NCBI RefSeq assembly: GCF_016765695.1
Contig: NZ_JAETGO010000061.1
Coordinates: 1-43,712 of the forward strand
Length of the DNA stretch: 43,712 nt
Source of the DNA: Sporosalibacterium faouarense
GTDB lineage: Bacteria > Bacillota > Clostridia > Tissierellales > VENL01
Direction of reading: 5' to 3'
Below the pieces are notes generated by a model. It made no database searches and had not been told where the DNA came from. It worked only from the letters and a program-made list of their open reading frames with translations. The position numbers and the translations under genes are program-made. Shown here in pieces: positions 8,176-16,969 of this stretch (positions are counted from its first letter, which is position 1; the number at the start of each line of letters is the position of its first letter).

Positions 8176-8700
8176 ATGAAGGAAGAAAAACTGTATACTC
8201 CAGAAGAGCTTTCCGAAAAATTAAAGCTTTCTAAATACACTATATATGAAATGATAAAGCGTGGCGATATTCCTGCTTACCGTATTGGCAGGAGTCTTCG
8301 TGTTTCAGAATCTCAGCTTAAGCTTTATTTTATAGAAACTAAGAAAGTGGAAAATGTTTATAACGCAGAGATTATTACTGAAGATGATTCTACCTACGCT
8401 TTGACTAATGGAATAAAAATTAGAGTTTCAACAGAATTAAACGGTCGTGTAAAAATATCTATTCCACCAGAAGATATCCTTATAAGCATAGATACTTTTA
8501 CAAGCAGTGCTCGAAATATGTTTAAAGGAACCGTTAAATCTATAGATATTAATGAGAATAAAGTAAAATTACACTTAGATATTGGCATCCCTATTCTAGC
8601 CTTAATTACAAAACAATCTATGGATGAAATGAATATAAAAAAGGGAGATGAACTCTACGCTGTTTTTAAAACCATGTCAGTTAGAGTTATTAACTTATAG
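8176..8700 (+). CDS. Excisionase-type HTH fused to a TOBE/Mop domain; likely molybdate-responsive regulator
   Basis: 174 residues. About 4-50 form a MerR/excisionase-like winged helix (LYTPEELSEKLKLSKYTIYEMIKRG then IPAYRIGRSLRVSES). About 110-174 form a TOBE/Mop-like domain (MFKGTVKSIDINENKVKLHLDIG...DELYAVFKTMSV), the fold that binds molybdate or tungstate in ModE. ATG at 8176 is chosen because AAAGGAGA lies 7 bases upstream; an in-frame extension to 8098 covers the promoter. Its divergent position next to modABC suggests it senses intracellular oxyanion and controls the importer in place of ModE. DNA target and sign of control are inference. Confidence 0.82.
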   Translation: MKEEKLYTPEELSEKLKLSKYTIYEMIKRGDIPAYRIGRSLRVSESQLKLYFIETKKVENVYNAEIITEDDSTYALTNGIKIRVSTELNGRVKISIPPEDILISIDTFTSSARNMFKGTVKSIDINENKVKLHLDIGIPILALITKQSMDEMNIKKGDELYAVFKTMSVRVINL

Positions 8701-8725
8701 GAATCCATCTATATCAATATTAAAA

Positions 8726-8757
8726 TAGAAAAAACACATAGAAAAATCTATGTGTTA
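8726..8757 (-). terminator. Terminator after the HPr gene
   Basis: Perfect 10-bp stem AACACATAGA/TCTATGTGTT (8733-8742 and 8747-8756), loop of four bases, followed on the minus strand by a T-rich run. It ends the levR-HPr transcript. The plus-strand side lacks a T run, so it is a poor terminator for the regulator gene. Confidence 0.8.
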
Positions 8758-8777
8758 AATTAATATGGATATTATCT

Positions 8778-9041
8778 TTATTCTCCAAAACTACTTATTA
8801 TCAGTCCTTTTAAGGACTGAATACTCTCTTTTTCATCATAACCTTCTGCTTCAATTATTATTTTATCTCCGCATTTAGCTCCCATACTCAAGATGCTCAT
8901 TATACTCTTAGCATTGTATTTATTTCCTTCTTTAATTATATTAATTTCTGAACTAAATTTATTAGCTTCTTTCACAAACATACTTGCTGGTCTTGCATGT
9001 AGACCTGACTCATTCTCTAACTGCAGCTCTACTTTATACAT
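8778..9041 (-). CDS. HPr-family phosphocarrier protein
   Basis: 87 residues, full length for HPr. It carries phosphate from Enzyme I to EIIA proteins and PRD regulators. His15 lies in the GLHARPA active-site motif and Ser46 in NAKSIMSILSMG, the site used by HPr kinase in Firmicutes. GGGGGG precedes the ATG. It lies 20 bases after the LevR-type gene and closes the PTS operon. Whether it is the cell's general HPr or a dedicated paralogue cannot be told from this window. Confidence 0.92.
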   Translation of the reverse strand: MYKVELQLENESGLHARPASMFVKEANKFSSEINIIKEGNKYNAKSIMSILSMGAKCGDKIIIEAEGYDEKESIQSLKGLIISSFGE

Positions 9042-9061
9042 TTTATCCCCCCATTTAAAAT

Positions 9062-11863
9062 CTATTTATACTTCTTATTTCCATTAATAACTTGAAGTGC
9101 ATAACATAGCTCGTCATCAGCTATATCTATATTGTAAACTTTTTCTAATTTGACGATAGATTTTCTCATTCTTGAGAATTCCTCACTGTGTTTAGTTATG
9201 AACGATTCAATATCATCAAATATAGCCCGTTGTCCAGTAATAACCCTTTCTATCATGAATCCTAAATGTATAGTTAGATTAGTAATTAACGCTTTATCTT
9301 TATTTAAACTATGAAGGTTTAAATCATTAATAAATTCTCTTATATATATTACGGCTTTTTTAGGGTTTATATATAATGAATACTCTTCAAGCATTTCTAC
9401 TGAAGTATCATAGCATGATTTAGGTTGAGATATATCTCCGTCATCACTCTTACTCTCAATAAATTTATAAAATCTATATCTAGTTTTCTTATTCATAACA
9501 TCTTCCATTGAAAAAAAGGGAAGGTCATCTTTAGGTTTAATATTTCCTACGCAACAAATGATTTCATAATCTTCTTGGAGCTTCTTATATTCCGCAGTAT
9601 TACTTTTAATAGCCATATAATTCATTGTAATTATTTTTATATCATTATTATCATTTTCTTGCAGGATGTTTAAAAGTATGTTTTTTAACATAATACTTGT
9701 GCCTTTACCTGTAGCACAGACTGTCATTATAGCTTTTTGTCTTTTTATGGATTTCTTGGTTTCGTGTTGATCAGCAATAGAAAAATAAATTTCATCCAAG
9801 CTATCATCTTTATATAATACCTTCCTTAATGTCTCCAACACTAAGGGAGTAGAGACTTTATGAATAGTCCTAGTAACAATACCTGTTTCATCTGTTATTC
9901 TTCTGCCAAAATCTTTGAGTGATCCCATATCAACAAGTATTATTACCCCTTTCCCCTTATCAATTGCCTTTGCCATAGCCAATGCCTTCTGATACACTTC
10001 TCCTACATCCTTCTCTAAAGGCATATCAATAGCCTTAACAATATCAGAGTTTAATAATCTATTACATACACTTGCCATACTTGAAGCAGTGCTATTTCCA
10101 TGGCTAATTATTAATACACCTATCTTATCATCCTTAGTAGTTTCTATTTCACTATTTGCTAATAGAATAGCAATAAATCCATTTTCATCAATAGGAATAG
10201 ATAGACTAAATTTTTCTTCGATTTTCTTAACCATTAATGATGCAACCTGATACTCTCTATTATAAATTTCTCTTATCTTAGATAACTCATGATTTACTAT
10301 TGGTTTTTTTAATTGAACTCTTTCTATTAGTGAATTTAAATGAAAAGCGAGACTAAATAAGATTCTATTATCAAATTCCTTATTTAATTCATTAGAAGCA
10401 AAATTAATTAACTCAACTGTAAAATCTACTATTACTTTGTCTAATATTTTATATAGCTTTCTTACATTAAAGTTTTGGTAATTAAATCTCTTTATTATAT
10501 TTTTAAAATAATTTTCTATTTCTTTACTAATCTCAATATCAATTTTCTCTTGACTTAGTCCTTTTTCCTTAAGCTCTGAAAGCCTTTCAGTTATTTTAAT
10601 ATATACATTCTCACTTGAGACTTTACGATCATATTGTTTCTTCTTCGACGGATAAATGCTCATATCTTCATGAAATATATTTAGATATTCTTGGGTATCT
10701 GTATCTAATTTATTTAGATTAAAAATAGAATCTTTAATAAACTTGGGTAATAAATCAAACTCAATTTTTAAGTCCTCTTCACTTTGTAAATATCTTAAAA
10801 ATGCCCTAGCACAAATCAATTTAATATCCGACTTTAACTGACCAATATTACCTTTACACTCATATATCACAAGAGCTTTTAACACTTCTGAAGATACTAT
10901 TAGCTTTCGATTAATTCTTATAGCTTCTTCAATAAAGAGATTTTCAATTATATTCATTCTTTCTCCGATATCCTTCTCCGATAATGGCGCTAATGAGATT
11001 ATTACAGGTATCCTTCTTAAGAAGGTTTTTAATAACACTTCTTGAGGATCTTCAGTGGTAGCAGCTATTATTAGGACATCACTTTTCCTAGCATTTTCAG
11101 TTTCACCTAATCTATGAAATTCTCCGTTATCCATAAGATAGAAAAGCATTTCTTGTCCATCAGGAGGCAATCTATGAACTTCATCTAAGAATAAAATACC
11201 TCCATTAGCTTTTTCAACTAATCCAACCTTATCCATATCTGCACCAGTAAAAGCTCCTTTTACATGACCAAATAATTGTGATAATAAAAGCTGAGGGTTA
11301 TTGTAATAGTCAGAACAGTTAAATGAGATAAATGGATAGGCGTCCTCAGAAAGATTTTTTGCTTTTTTAGCATATAAATACATTGTATTTGCAAATGTGG
11401 TTTTTCCCACTCCACTTGGGCCAATAATTAAAGTATGTAAGCCATTAGGAGGGTACATAATAGCAGCTTTGGCTTGATCGATTTGTGTTTTTAAGCTAGA
11501 GTTACTTCCCACTAACGCTTTAAATGGGTCACTAGCTTCTAAATGATGGATTTCTTTAATACTATTTAATAAATCATATATCCCTTGACTACTATATTCT
11601 TGATGAATTTTACTATTTGGTAATAGACATGCTAAGCCATCAGTGGCTATAAATTTAACTGGCCTACTATTTATTTTTATAAGCTTCTCATCTTTAGTTA
11701 GTGTGTTTAGCAAAGTACTTGCATTATTTCTAATTATTCCTAGCTCTTCTTCTATTTCCTTTGCCTCGACGCCTATTTCCTTTCCATTTAACAAACAACT
11801 CTTAATCCTCTCACAGGATGTTTCTTCCTTTATATAATTATATACTTCATCAATCTTCTTCAT
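9062..11863 (-). CDS. LevR-type sigma-54 transcriptional activator with PRD, EIIA and EIIB domains
   Basis: 933 residues. Order: N-terminal winged helix (about 20-75); AAA+ domain (110-360) with Walker A GPSGVGKTT at 148-156, the sigma-54 contact loop GAFTGA at 203-208 and Walker B GGILFLDE at 221-228; PRD1 (about 460-575, His508); mannose-type EIIA (580-700, His588 in IISHGN); galactitol-type EIIB (709-800, Cys716 in VCATGKG); PRD2 (825-930, His866). This is the LevR/MtlR-like plan in which PTS phosphorylation of PRD histidines sets activity. AAAGGAGGG precedes the ATG. It should activate the -24/-12 promoter at 17504-17520. Confidence 0.92.
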   Translation of the reverse strand: MKKIDEVYNYIKEETSCERIKSCLLNGKEIGVEAKEIEEELGIIRNNASTLLNTLTKDEKLIKINSRPVKFIATDGLACLLPNSKIHQEYSSQGIYDLLNSIKEIHHLEASDPFKALVGSNSSLKTQIDQAKAAIMYPPNGLHTLIIGPSGVGKTTFANTMYLYAKKAKNLSEDAYPFISFNCSDYYNNPQLLLSQLFGHVKGAFTGADMDKVGLVEKANGGILFLDEVHRLPPDGQEMLFYLMDNGEFHRLGETENARKSDVLIIAATTEDPQEVLLKTFLRRIPVIISLAPLSEKDIGERMNIIENLFIEEAIRINRKLIVSSEVLKALVIYECKGNIGQLKSDIKLICARAFLRYLQSEEDLKIEFDLLPKFIKDSIFNLNKLDTDTQEYLNIFHEDMSIYPSKKKQYDRKVSSENVYIKITERLSELKEKGLSQEKIDIEISKEIENYFKNIIKRFNYQNFNVRKLYKILDKVIVDFTVELINFASNELNKEFDNRILFSLAFHLNSLIERVQLKKPIVNHELSKIREIYNREYQVASLMVKKIEEKFSLSIPIDENGFIAILLANSEIETTKDDKIGVLIISHGNSTASSMASVCNRLLNSDIVKAIDMPLEKDVGEVYQKALAMAKAIDKGKGVIILVDMGSLKDFGRRITDETGIVTRTIHKVSTPLVLETLRKVLYKDDSLDEIYFSIADQHETKKSIKRQKAIMTVCATGKGTSIMLKNILLNILQENDNNDIKIITMNYMAIKSNTAEYKKLQEDYEIICCVGNIKPKDDLPFFSMEDVMNKKTRYRFYKFIESKSDDGDISQPKSCYDTSVEMLEEYSLYINPKKAVIYIREFINDLNLHSLNKDKALITNLTIHLGFMIERVITGQRAIFDDIESFITKHSEEFSRMRKSIVKLEKVYNIDIADDELCYALQVINGNKKYK

Positions 11864-11972
11864 ATTACCCTCCTTTCCATCATTATTTTTTCTACTAATT
11901 TAAAGATTTCATTGAAGCTTTTTTTAATTTTTCTCAAAAGATTTATCATGTAGATATAATTTTATAAATCTA

Positions 11973-12194
11973 TTATTTATGCCTCTCATCTACTTCTATA
12001 ATTTTATCAGTTTTTTTAGACATAATTTTAAACTTGTTAAATTGCTTTGGCAAAGGGATATTATCACTATGTCTTTTAAGATATAGTACCAATGCTAAGG
12101 TACCTATTGCCACATAAATATTTTTTGTAAAGAAAGTGATAATCAAAAGAGCTGTAGCCATTACAACGAGAAAATACCATTCCCAAACCTTCAT
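11973..12194 (-). CDS. Small membrane protein of the PTS operon, unknown
   Basis: 73 residues; not recognised. A hydrophobic stretch at about 5-42 could form two short helices (YFLVVMATALLIITFF, then NIYVAIGTLALVLYL). A basic tail with many lysines would lie in the cytoplasm. AAGGAGTTGAGTTAA precedes the ATG, so it looks expressed. It is 16 bases after the first aldolase in an otherwise metabolic operon, and 109 bases before the regulator. It could be an accessory subunit of the EIIC, but no motif shows this. Confidence 0.6.
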   Translation of the reverse strand: MKVWEWYFLVVMATALLIITFFTKNIYVAIGTLALVLYLKRHSDNIPLPKQFNKFKIMSKKTDKIIEVDERHK

Positions 12195-12210
12195 TTAACT
12201 CAACTCCTTT

Positions 12211-12825
12211 TTAGAAATATGCAGGCTCTTCAAAAGAGCTTGCTTGTAAAGCTACATATGCATTTGTCTCTACTCTCTCTAACAAATCATAAGCCTTATA
12301 AATATCTTTATCCGCAATAAGTATTCCATGTCTTCTTAATAGAGCAACTACACCATGCTTCTCTATTTCATCTTTCCTACTTTTGAAGTATTCAGTAGCT
12401 ATCTCTGCCAATTCTACACTGCAAGCCTTACCATAAGGAAGCGTAGGTATCTCTCTAAGCTTCTCACATGCTTCATAGAAAATAGGCATATCTTTACCCA
12501 TACAAGCATATACCATAGCATATTTAGGATGGGCATGTATAACTGTCATGGCTCTAGGTACTTCCTTCAATACTCCTATATGCATGTTTGATTCTCTAGT
12601 GATACCACCATTTCCTTCTATTTTATTTAAATTATAGTCTAGCACAAGAATTTCCTCGGGCTTTAATCTACAAAACTTTCTTTGAGACATTAAAGTTGGA
12701 GTCATAATAACATGTTCATCGTTTATCCTTATAGAAATATTCCCTCCAGCTGCATTGGTGAGATTTCTATCAAACATTATTCTAGCTATTTCACAAATTC
12801 GCTCTCTTTCTTTCAAATATAGCAT
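12211..12825 (-). CDS. Class II aldolase/adducin-family sugar-phosphate aldolase (FucA/AraD-like), first copy
   Basis: 204 residues. The family is zinc-dependent and cleaves ketose 1-phosphates to dihydroxyacetone phosphate plus an aldehyde, or epimerises pentulose phosphates. Seen: the phosphate-binding NAAGGNISIR loop (about 24-33), acid/base region GGITRESNMH, zinc ligands HAHP (near 97-99) and the late RRHGIL histidine. The length suits fuculose-1-phosphate aldolase. AAGGAGTAG precedes the ATG. A second, diverged family member lies upstream at 14522-15154, so one of the pair may act on a different intermediate. The substrate cannot be assigned. Confidence 0.85.
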   Translation of the reverse strand: MLYLKERERICEIARIMFDRNLTNAAGGNISIRINDEHVIMTPTLMSQRKFCRLKPEEILVLDYNLNKIEGNGGITRESNMHIGVLKEVPRAMTVIHAHPKYAMVYACMGKDMPIFYEACEKLREIPTLPYGKACSVELAEIATEYFKSRKDEIEKHGVVALLRRHGILIADKDIYKAYDLLERVETNAYVALQASSFEEPAYF

Positions 12826-12839
12826 TTATATCTACTCCT

Positions 12840-13772
12840 TTATATGTATTGAATTCTAACATCCTTAAGAAATCCTAGAGCTTGATCTATATCAAAATCG
12901 GAACTCCCTTCCTTAGTAGCCTTTGATGCACTTATAGCTGTAGCAAATCTAAAAACTTCTTCCAATTCTTTTTCTTGTGCCATCATAGCTACAGCCCCTC
13001 CTAAAAAAACATCTCCACATCCTGTATCATTTACTTCTCTTATCTTTGGTGGATATACTCGCAATGTTTTATCCTTTGTACTGATTATACTTCCTTCCCT
13101 ACCAAGAGATAGAGCTATAACCTCTACACCAATTTCATTTATTCTTTTTAATTCCTTGATATATTCCTCTTCATCAGCTAGTGATTTATTTACCATTTCA
13201 TTAAACTCTGCTTTGTTTGGTTTAATTAAATCAACCTTTGCTTCTATAGCCTCTTTTAAATATTCTCCACTCACATCTACTACAAGTCTGCCACCATTAT
13301 CCTTTACTGTATTCAATAACTCTCTATATTTCTCCACAGTAATTTTAGGAGGGGGCCCACCAGCAAACACTACTATATCGTCCTTTTTTACTAGATTACT
13401 AAGTTTATCCTTTACTCTATTAAATGTATCATCTTTTATTCCAAAACCCCTCTGGGTTATCATATAGCTTCCTTCTTCATCCTCTGGAACTATTATAAAG
13501 CTTTCTCTAGTTTCATTTCCCTGTTGCCAAACATAATCGCATTTAACATTTTTAGCTTCTAAAAGGTTTTGAACTTTTTTGCCATTTTCTCCTGCCAATA
13601 TACCTGTAGCAATATTTGTGATATCCATACTTGATAGGACAACAGAAACATGAGTGGCCTTTCCACCGATATCATAAATTAATTTCTTCACTTTATTATT
13701 GTGGTTTTTTACAAGCTTATTCACTGAGATAACCTTATCTAATGCTGCATTGAGAGTAACTGTATAAATCAT
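12840..13772 (-). CDS. PfkB-family 1-phosphofructokinase/tagatose-6-phosphate kinase-like sugar kinase
   Basis: 310 residues from the chosen ATG at 13772, preceded by AGAGGTGACAG; an in-frame ATG at 13805 would run into the upstream gene. The start MIYTVTLNAALDK is that of the FruK/LacC subgroup, as are GGKATHVS and FAGGPPP. The catalytic signature VNDTGCGDVFLGG sits about residues 245-258, with the base Asp in GCGD. It phosphorylates a sugar phosphate such as fructose 1-phosphate or tagatose 6-phosphate. The operon context gives no direct hint which. Confidence 0.88.
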   Translation of the reverse strand: MIYTVTLNAALDKVISVNKLVKNHNNKVKKLIYDIGGKATHVSVVLSSMDITNIATGILAGENGKKVQNLLEAKNVKCDYVWQQGNETRESFIIVPEDEEGSYMITQRGFGIKDDTFNRVKDKLSNLVKKDDIVVFAGGPPPKITVEKYRELLNTVKDNGGRLVVDVSGEYLKEAIEAKVDLIKPNKAEFNEMVNKSLADEEEYIKELKRINEIGVEVIALSLGREGSIISTKDKTLRVYPPKIREVNDTGCGDVFLGGAVAMMAQEKELEEVFRFATAISASKATKEGSSDFDIDQALGFLKDVRIQYI

Positions 13773-13791
13773 AATACTGTCACCTCTTTTT

Positions 13792-14508
13792 TCATATTTC
13801 TTCATCTCCTAAATTGAAATAATCCTTTATTTTTCTAAAATCAGTATTTAAGATATCATCTTCTGTTAGTCCACAATATTCAGCAAAGCGTAATCCATTA
13901 TCAAACTCACCTACTTGAAGAGGATAATGGGCATCTGAATTTACTAGAAACTTGACTCCCTGCTTACTGCAGCTTAAAACCATATCCTTAAATCTTTCCC
14001 AATTTTCTTCATCCTTGGCAAGTGCCCTGTTATTTATTTCAATAGCAGTTTTTTTCTCTAATAAAACAGGAATTATCTCATCTATATCTATTGAATAATA
14101 TGGATAGTTCAAGTGAGCTATTGATTTAACATTATATTTTAGCAAACATTTTTTCAGTGCCTTAGTATTTAATATTTTTCCTTTATCTTTCCACGAAAAT
14201 GGATGGAAAGATGCAATGACAAATTTGAGCTGATTTATAATTGACTCTGGTAAATCCATAGATCCTTCGCAATCTACAATATTAGCCTCTACTCCTGGAT
14301 ATATAATCAACCCAGAATCAGATTGAACATTATCAATCAAACTTTTAAAGTAATAATCATGAGCTGATGCTTCCATTTTAGGACCGTGTTCAGTAATAGC
14401 TATACATTTTAAATCCTTCTCGATAGCTACCTGTACAACTTCTCTGATTGTCCCAAACGCATCTCCACTAGCTATGGTGTGGATATGAAAATCTCCTATT
14501 AAATTCAT
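13792..14508 (-). CDS. PHP-domain metal-dependent hydrolase (YcdX-like)
   Basis: 238 residues, one PHP domain. Metal ligands are visible in order: GDFHIHT near 6-11, ITEHGP (about 38-43), the ASFHPFSW segment, AHLNYPY and the terminal NSDAHYP. The family forms a trinuclear zinc site and acts as a phosphatase or phosphoesterase. CGAGGAGAAACT precedes the ATG. It sits between the second aldolase and the kinase with 13-19-base gaps, so it is co-transcribed with the sugar genes; it could remove phosphate from a pathway or dead-end sugar phosphate (inference). Confidence 0.82.
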   Translation of the reverse strand: MNLIGDFHIHTIASGDAFGTIREVVQVAIEKDLKCIAITEHGPKMEASAHDYYFKSLIDNVQSDSGLIIYPGVEANIVDCEGSMDLPESIINQLKFVIASFHPFSWKDKGKILNTKALKKCLLKYNVKSIAHLNYPYYSIDIDEIIPVLLEKKTAIEINNRALAKDEENWERFKDMVLSCSKQGVKFLVNSDAHYPLQVGEFDNGLRFAEYCGLTEDDILNTDFRKIKDYFNLGDEEI

Positions 14509-14521
14509 AGTTTCTCCTCGT

Positions 14522-15154
14522 TTATGGATGCATTACAGCATCAAATTCTTCTTGAGGTATAGCTTCTGGAAGCTTTCCTCCTCCAATCACCATTGAACAA
14601 TAAGCTATTTCAGCAACATCTTCAACGTATTGAGCTTTAAGATATGCATCTTCTAGATCCTTCCCTACTGTAATTACTCCATGCTTTTCTAATAGACATG
14701 CATCAGATTCCTTTAATGGTTCTATGATGCTATTAGCCAATTCTTGAGTTCCTGGTCGTCCATATTTAGCAATAGGAGTTCTTACTCCATATGCTACAGC
14801 TTCAAATACTACTGGCTTTATTTCTAATCCTTGAACTGCAAATGCAGTAGCATAATGAGAATGGGTGTGGCATACTCCAAAAACATCATCCCTTTGTTTA
14901 TAAGCTACAAGATGAACCTTCAATTCACTTGATGGCTTTACATCTGATTTAAGCTCTATAATATTACCTTCTATATCTACTACAGCTATATCTTCTTCTT
15001 TAAGTACTTCACGAGCAACTGCCGATGGAGTAATCAGTATGTATCCTGTCTCATGATCCCTTATACTGAAGTTTCCAGACTTATGCTTACATAACCCTTC
15101 ATTATCAGCTCTTTTAGCAATTTCAACAACTTTTTTCTTTAAATCATTTAACAT
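14522..15154 (-). CDS. Class II aldolase/adducin-family sugar-phosphate aldolase, second copy
   Basis: 210 residues from ATG 15154, preceded by TAGGAGTGATAAAT; an in-frame upstream ATG at 15202 lacks such a site. Seen: KHKSGNFSIRD in the phosphate-loop position, PSSELKVH, zinc ligands HTHSHYATAF, and LLEKHGVITVG with the late histidine. It differs widely from the copy at 12211-12825, so this is not a recent duplication. It is the first non-transport gene of the operon. FucA, AraD and related activities are all possible. Confidence 0.85.
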   Translation of the reverse strand: MLNDLKKKVVEIAKRADNEGLCKHKSGNFSIRDHETGYILITPSAVAREVLKEEDIAVVDIEGNIIELKSDVKPSSELKVHLVAYKQRDDVFGVCHTHSHYATAFAVQGLEIKPVVFEAVAYGVRTPIAKYGRPGTQELANSIIEPLKESDACLLEKHGVITVGKDLEDAYLKAQYVEDVAEIAYCSMVIGGGKLPEAIPQEEFDAVMHP

Positions 15155-15214
15155 ATTTATCACTCCTATCAAATTATTATGAGGAGCATTCCTGCCCCTC
15201 ATTTATTCCATTAT

Positions 15215-16579
15215 TTATGCATTAGTGCTTAGCTCTTGTTCAGCCTGTTCTTCCCTCTTACTCATATGCTTGTAATACCATACAAACAATGCCAACCATG
15301 CAATTAGAACTCCTAATCCTACAATATTTCCATTTATGATATCTGCTCCTTGAGAAAATACCCATCTAAATACTGGCATCTCCATACCGTTCCATGTGAT
15401 TAGTTGATTAGCTGGAATATCTATTGTTCCAACATCTCTACCAAGCTTAGTTATAGTTGGAGCAAAGGTTGTTGCAACATATAGGAAAATAGGCGTAGTA
15501 ATTACTCCTAATATAATCATTCTAAGTAGGTTTTTACCCGTTACAATTAAAGCTGGTACTATAAAGCAAAGATTTATTATACCACCGAATGGTAATGTTC
15601 CATTTCCAGGTAATATAACTGCCATAAGTAAAATAACAGGAATTAAAACAATAGCTGCAACCCATAACTCAGGTTGACCTGCAAGGAAAGGCCAGTCCAA
15701 GCCAATATAGAATTCTCTACCTGGGAACCTCTTTTTCATAAACTCTCCAGCAGCATCAGAAATTGGCGCCAATGCTTGCATAAATAGCTTTGCTACCATA
15801 GGGAACAACATTAAAGCTGTTGCTGCTTGAACTCCTAAAGTAAGAGTTGATTTGAAATCATATCTAGCAAATAGAGCTATTAATATTCCTACAATAAATC
15901 CCATAATATGATTTTCTCCAAATATACCTATCTTTTGTTTTAATTTAGCTGCATCTATATTTAAGTCCTTTAATCCTGGAATAAAATCTAAAATTCTATT
16001 AATTGGTGCTAAAATAACTGCAAATAAGCCCATGGAGTGTGGTAACGCTATTCCAGGTATTTTTGTTATTTTATAAACTTGTTTTTGAGTTAAGTCAGCA
16101 TTTTTCAGTTCAAATACAACTTGAATTCCTGCTACCACAAGAGCTGCTGGTAGACTTCCTGTAACTCCTACAACTAAAACTGCCGTAAGTATTTTATTCC
16201 AAACATTCCACATGTCTACGTTTAAGCAATTAGTCCATCCAAAGCCTAGCATTACTAAATTTATTACTATTTGAATTGGGAAAATAAAGAAAGCATATGG
16301 CCATGCCCATGCTATAGCTGCCAAAGGTGTCCAACCTAAATCTAATGCATTTAGCTGTAATCCAGTATTATTTACGAAAGCCTCGGAAGCCGGACTTATG
16401 GCTCCAAACATAAAGTCCAAAACCATACTCATTCCTAAGAATGCCACTCCTAAAGTAAGTGCTGATGTAAACGCTTTCTTAAGCTTCATCCTAATAATAA
16501 GACCTATAATAATCATTAGTGCTGGTAAAAACACAGCTGGTCCTAAATCCAAAATATAATTAACAATTTGCTTTAACAC
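15215..16579 (-). CDS. PTS EIIC, galactitol (GatC) family
   Basis: 454 residues with about ten membrane helices, the length of GatC. It forms the sugar channel of a PTS permease. GatC family features include the start region ILDLGPAVFLPALMIIIGLIIRMK, the WAWPYAFFIFPIQIVIN helix and the PHSMG and GENHIMGFIVG segments. The start is GTG, with AGGGGG 7 bases upstream. EIIA and EIIB genes lie just upstream in the same order as in gat-type operons. The family also transports substrates other than galactitol, so the sugar is not assigned. Confidence 0.9.
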   Translation of the reverse strand: MLKQIVNYILDLGPAVFLPALMIIIGLIIRMKLKKAFTSALTLGVAFLGMSMVLDFMFGAISPASEAFVNNTGLQLNALDLGWTPLAAIAWAWPYAFFIFPIQIVINLVMLGFGWTNCLNVDMWNVWNKILTAVLVVGVTGSLPAALVVAGIQVVFELKNADLTQKQVYKITKIPGIALPHSMGLFAVILAPINRILDFIPGLKDLNIDAAKLKQKIGIFGENHIMGFIVGILIALFARYDFKSTLTLGVQAATALMLFPMVAKLFMQALAPISDAAGEFMKKRFPGREFYIGLDWPFLAGQPELWVAAIVLIPVILLMAVILPGNGTLPFGGIINLCFIVPALIVTGKNLLRMIILGVITTPIFLYVATTFAPTITKLGRDVGTIDIPANQLITWNGMEMPVFRWVFSQGADIINGNIVGLGVLIAWLALFVWYYKHMSKREEQAEQELSTNA

Positions 16580-16609
16580 TTTTCTTCCCCCTTATTAAAC
16601 AGATTAAAT

Positions 16610-16891
16610 CTACCCTTTAAGTGTCTTTTCTACTTCCTCCAACGCCTCGTTCATTCCCATTCCTGTTAAAAATGGGATACCACTTATTACTGGGACATCA
16701 AATTTTGTAGATGTATTTGGTGTTATTGATATATATAGGTCACAGTTTTTAATATATGTATCTAGTGATTTGATATCTACCGCCTCAACTTCTGCGTCTA
16801 TCCCCCTTTGCTCTAACAAGTCAGCAACCTTGGATGCTACTGTCTGCGAAGTTGCCACCCCTGAACCACATGCTACTATTATTCTTTTCAA
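16610..16891 (-). CDS. PTS EIIB, galactitol (GatB) family
   Basis: 93 residues from a TTG start at 16891 with an AAGGGGGTG site just upstream; this gives the usual GatB length and start (MKRIIVACGSGVATSQT). A longer in-frame reading from 16939 adds 16 residues with no family match. Cys8 in VACGSGVATS is the phosphocysteine that receives phosphate from EIIA and passes it to the incoming sugar. It is co-transcribed with EIIA (78 bases upstream) and EIIC (30 bases downstream). Confidence 0.92.
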   Translation of the reverse strand: MKRIIVACGSGVATSQTVASKVADLLEQRGIDAEVEAVDIKSLDTYIKNCDLYISITPNTSTKFDVPVISGIPFLTGMGMNEALEEVEKTLKG

Positions 16892-16969
16892 TACACACAC
16901 CCCCTTAGTTAAATAATCTATATACTCTTCTGTCATCAAAAGTAATGTCCATTACCAGTTCAACCCCTT

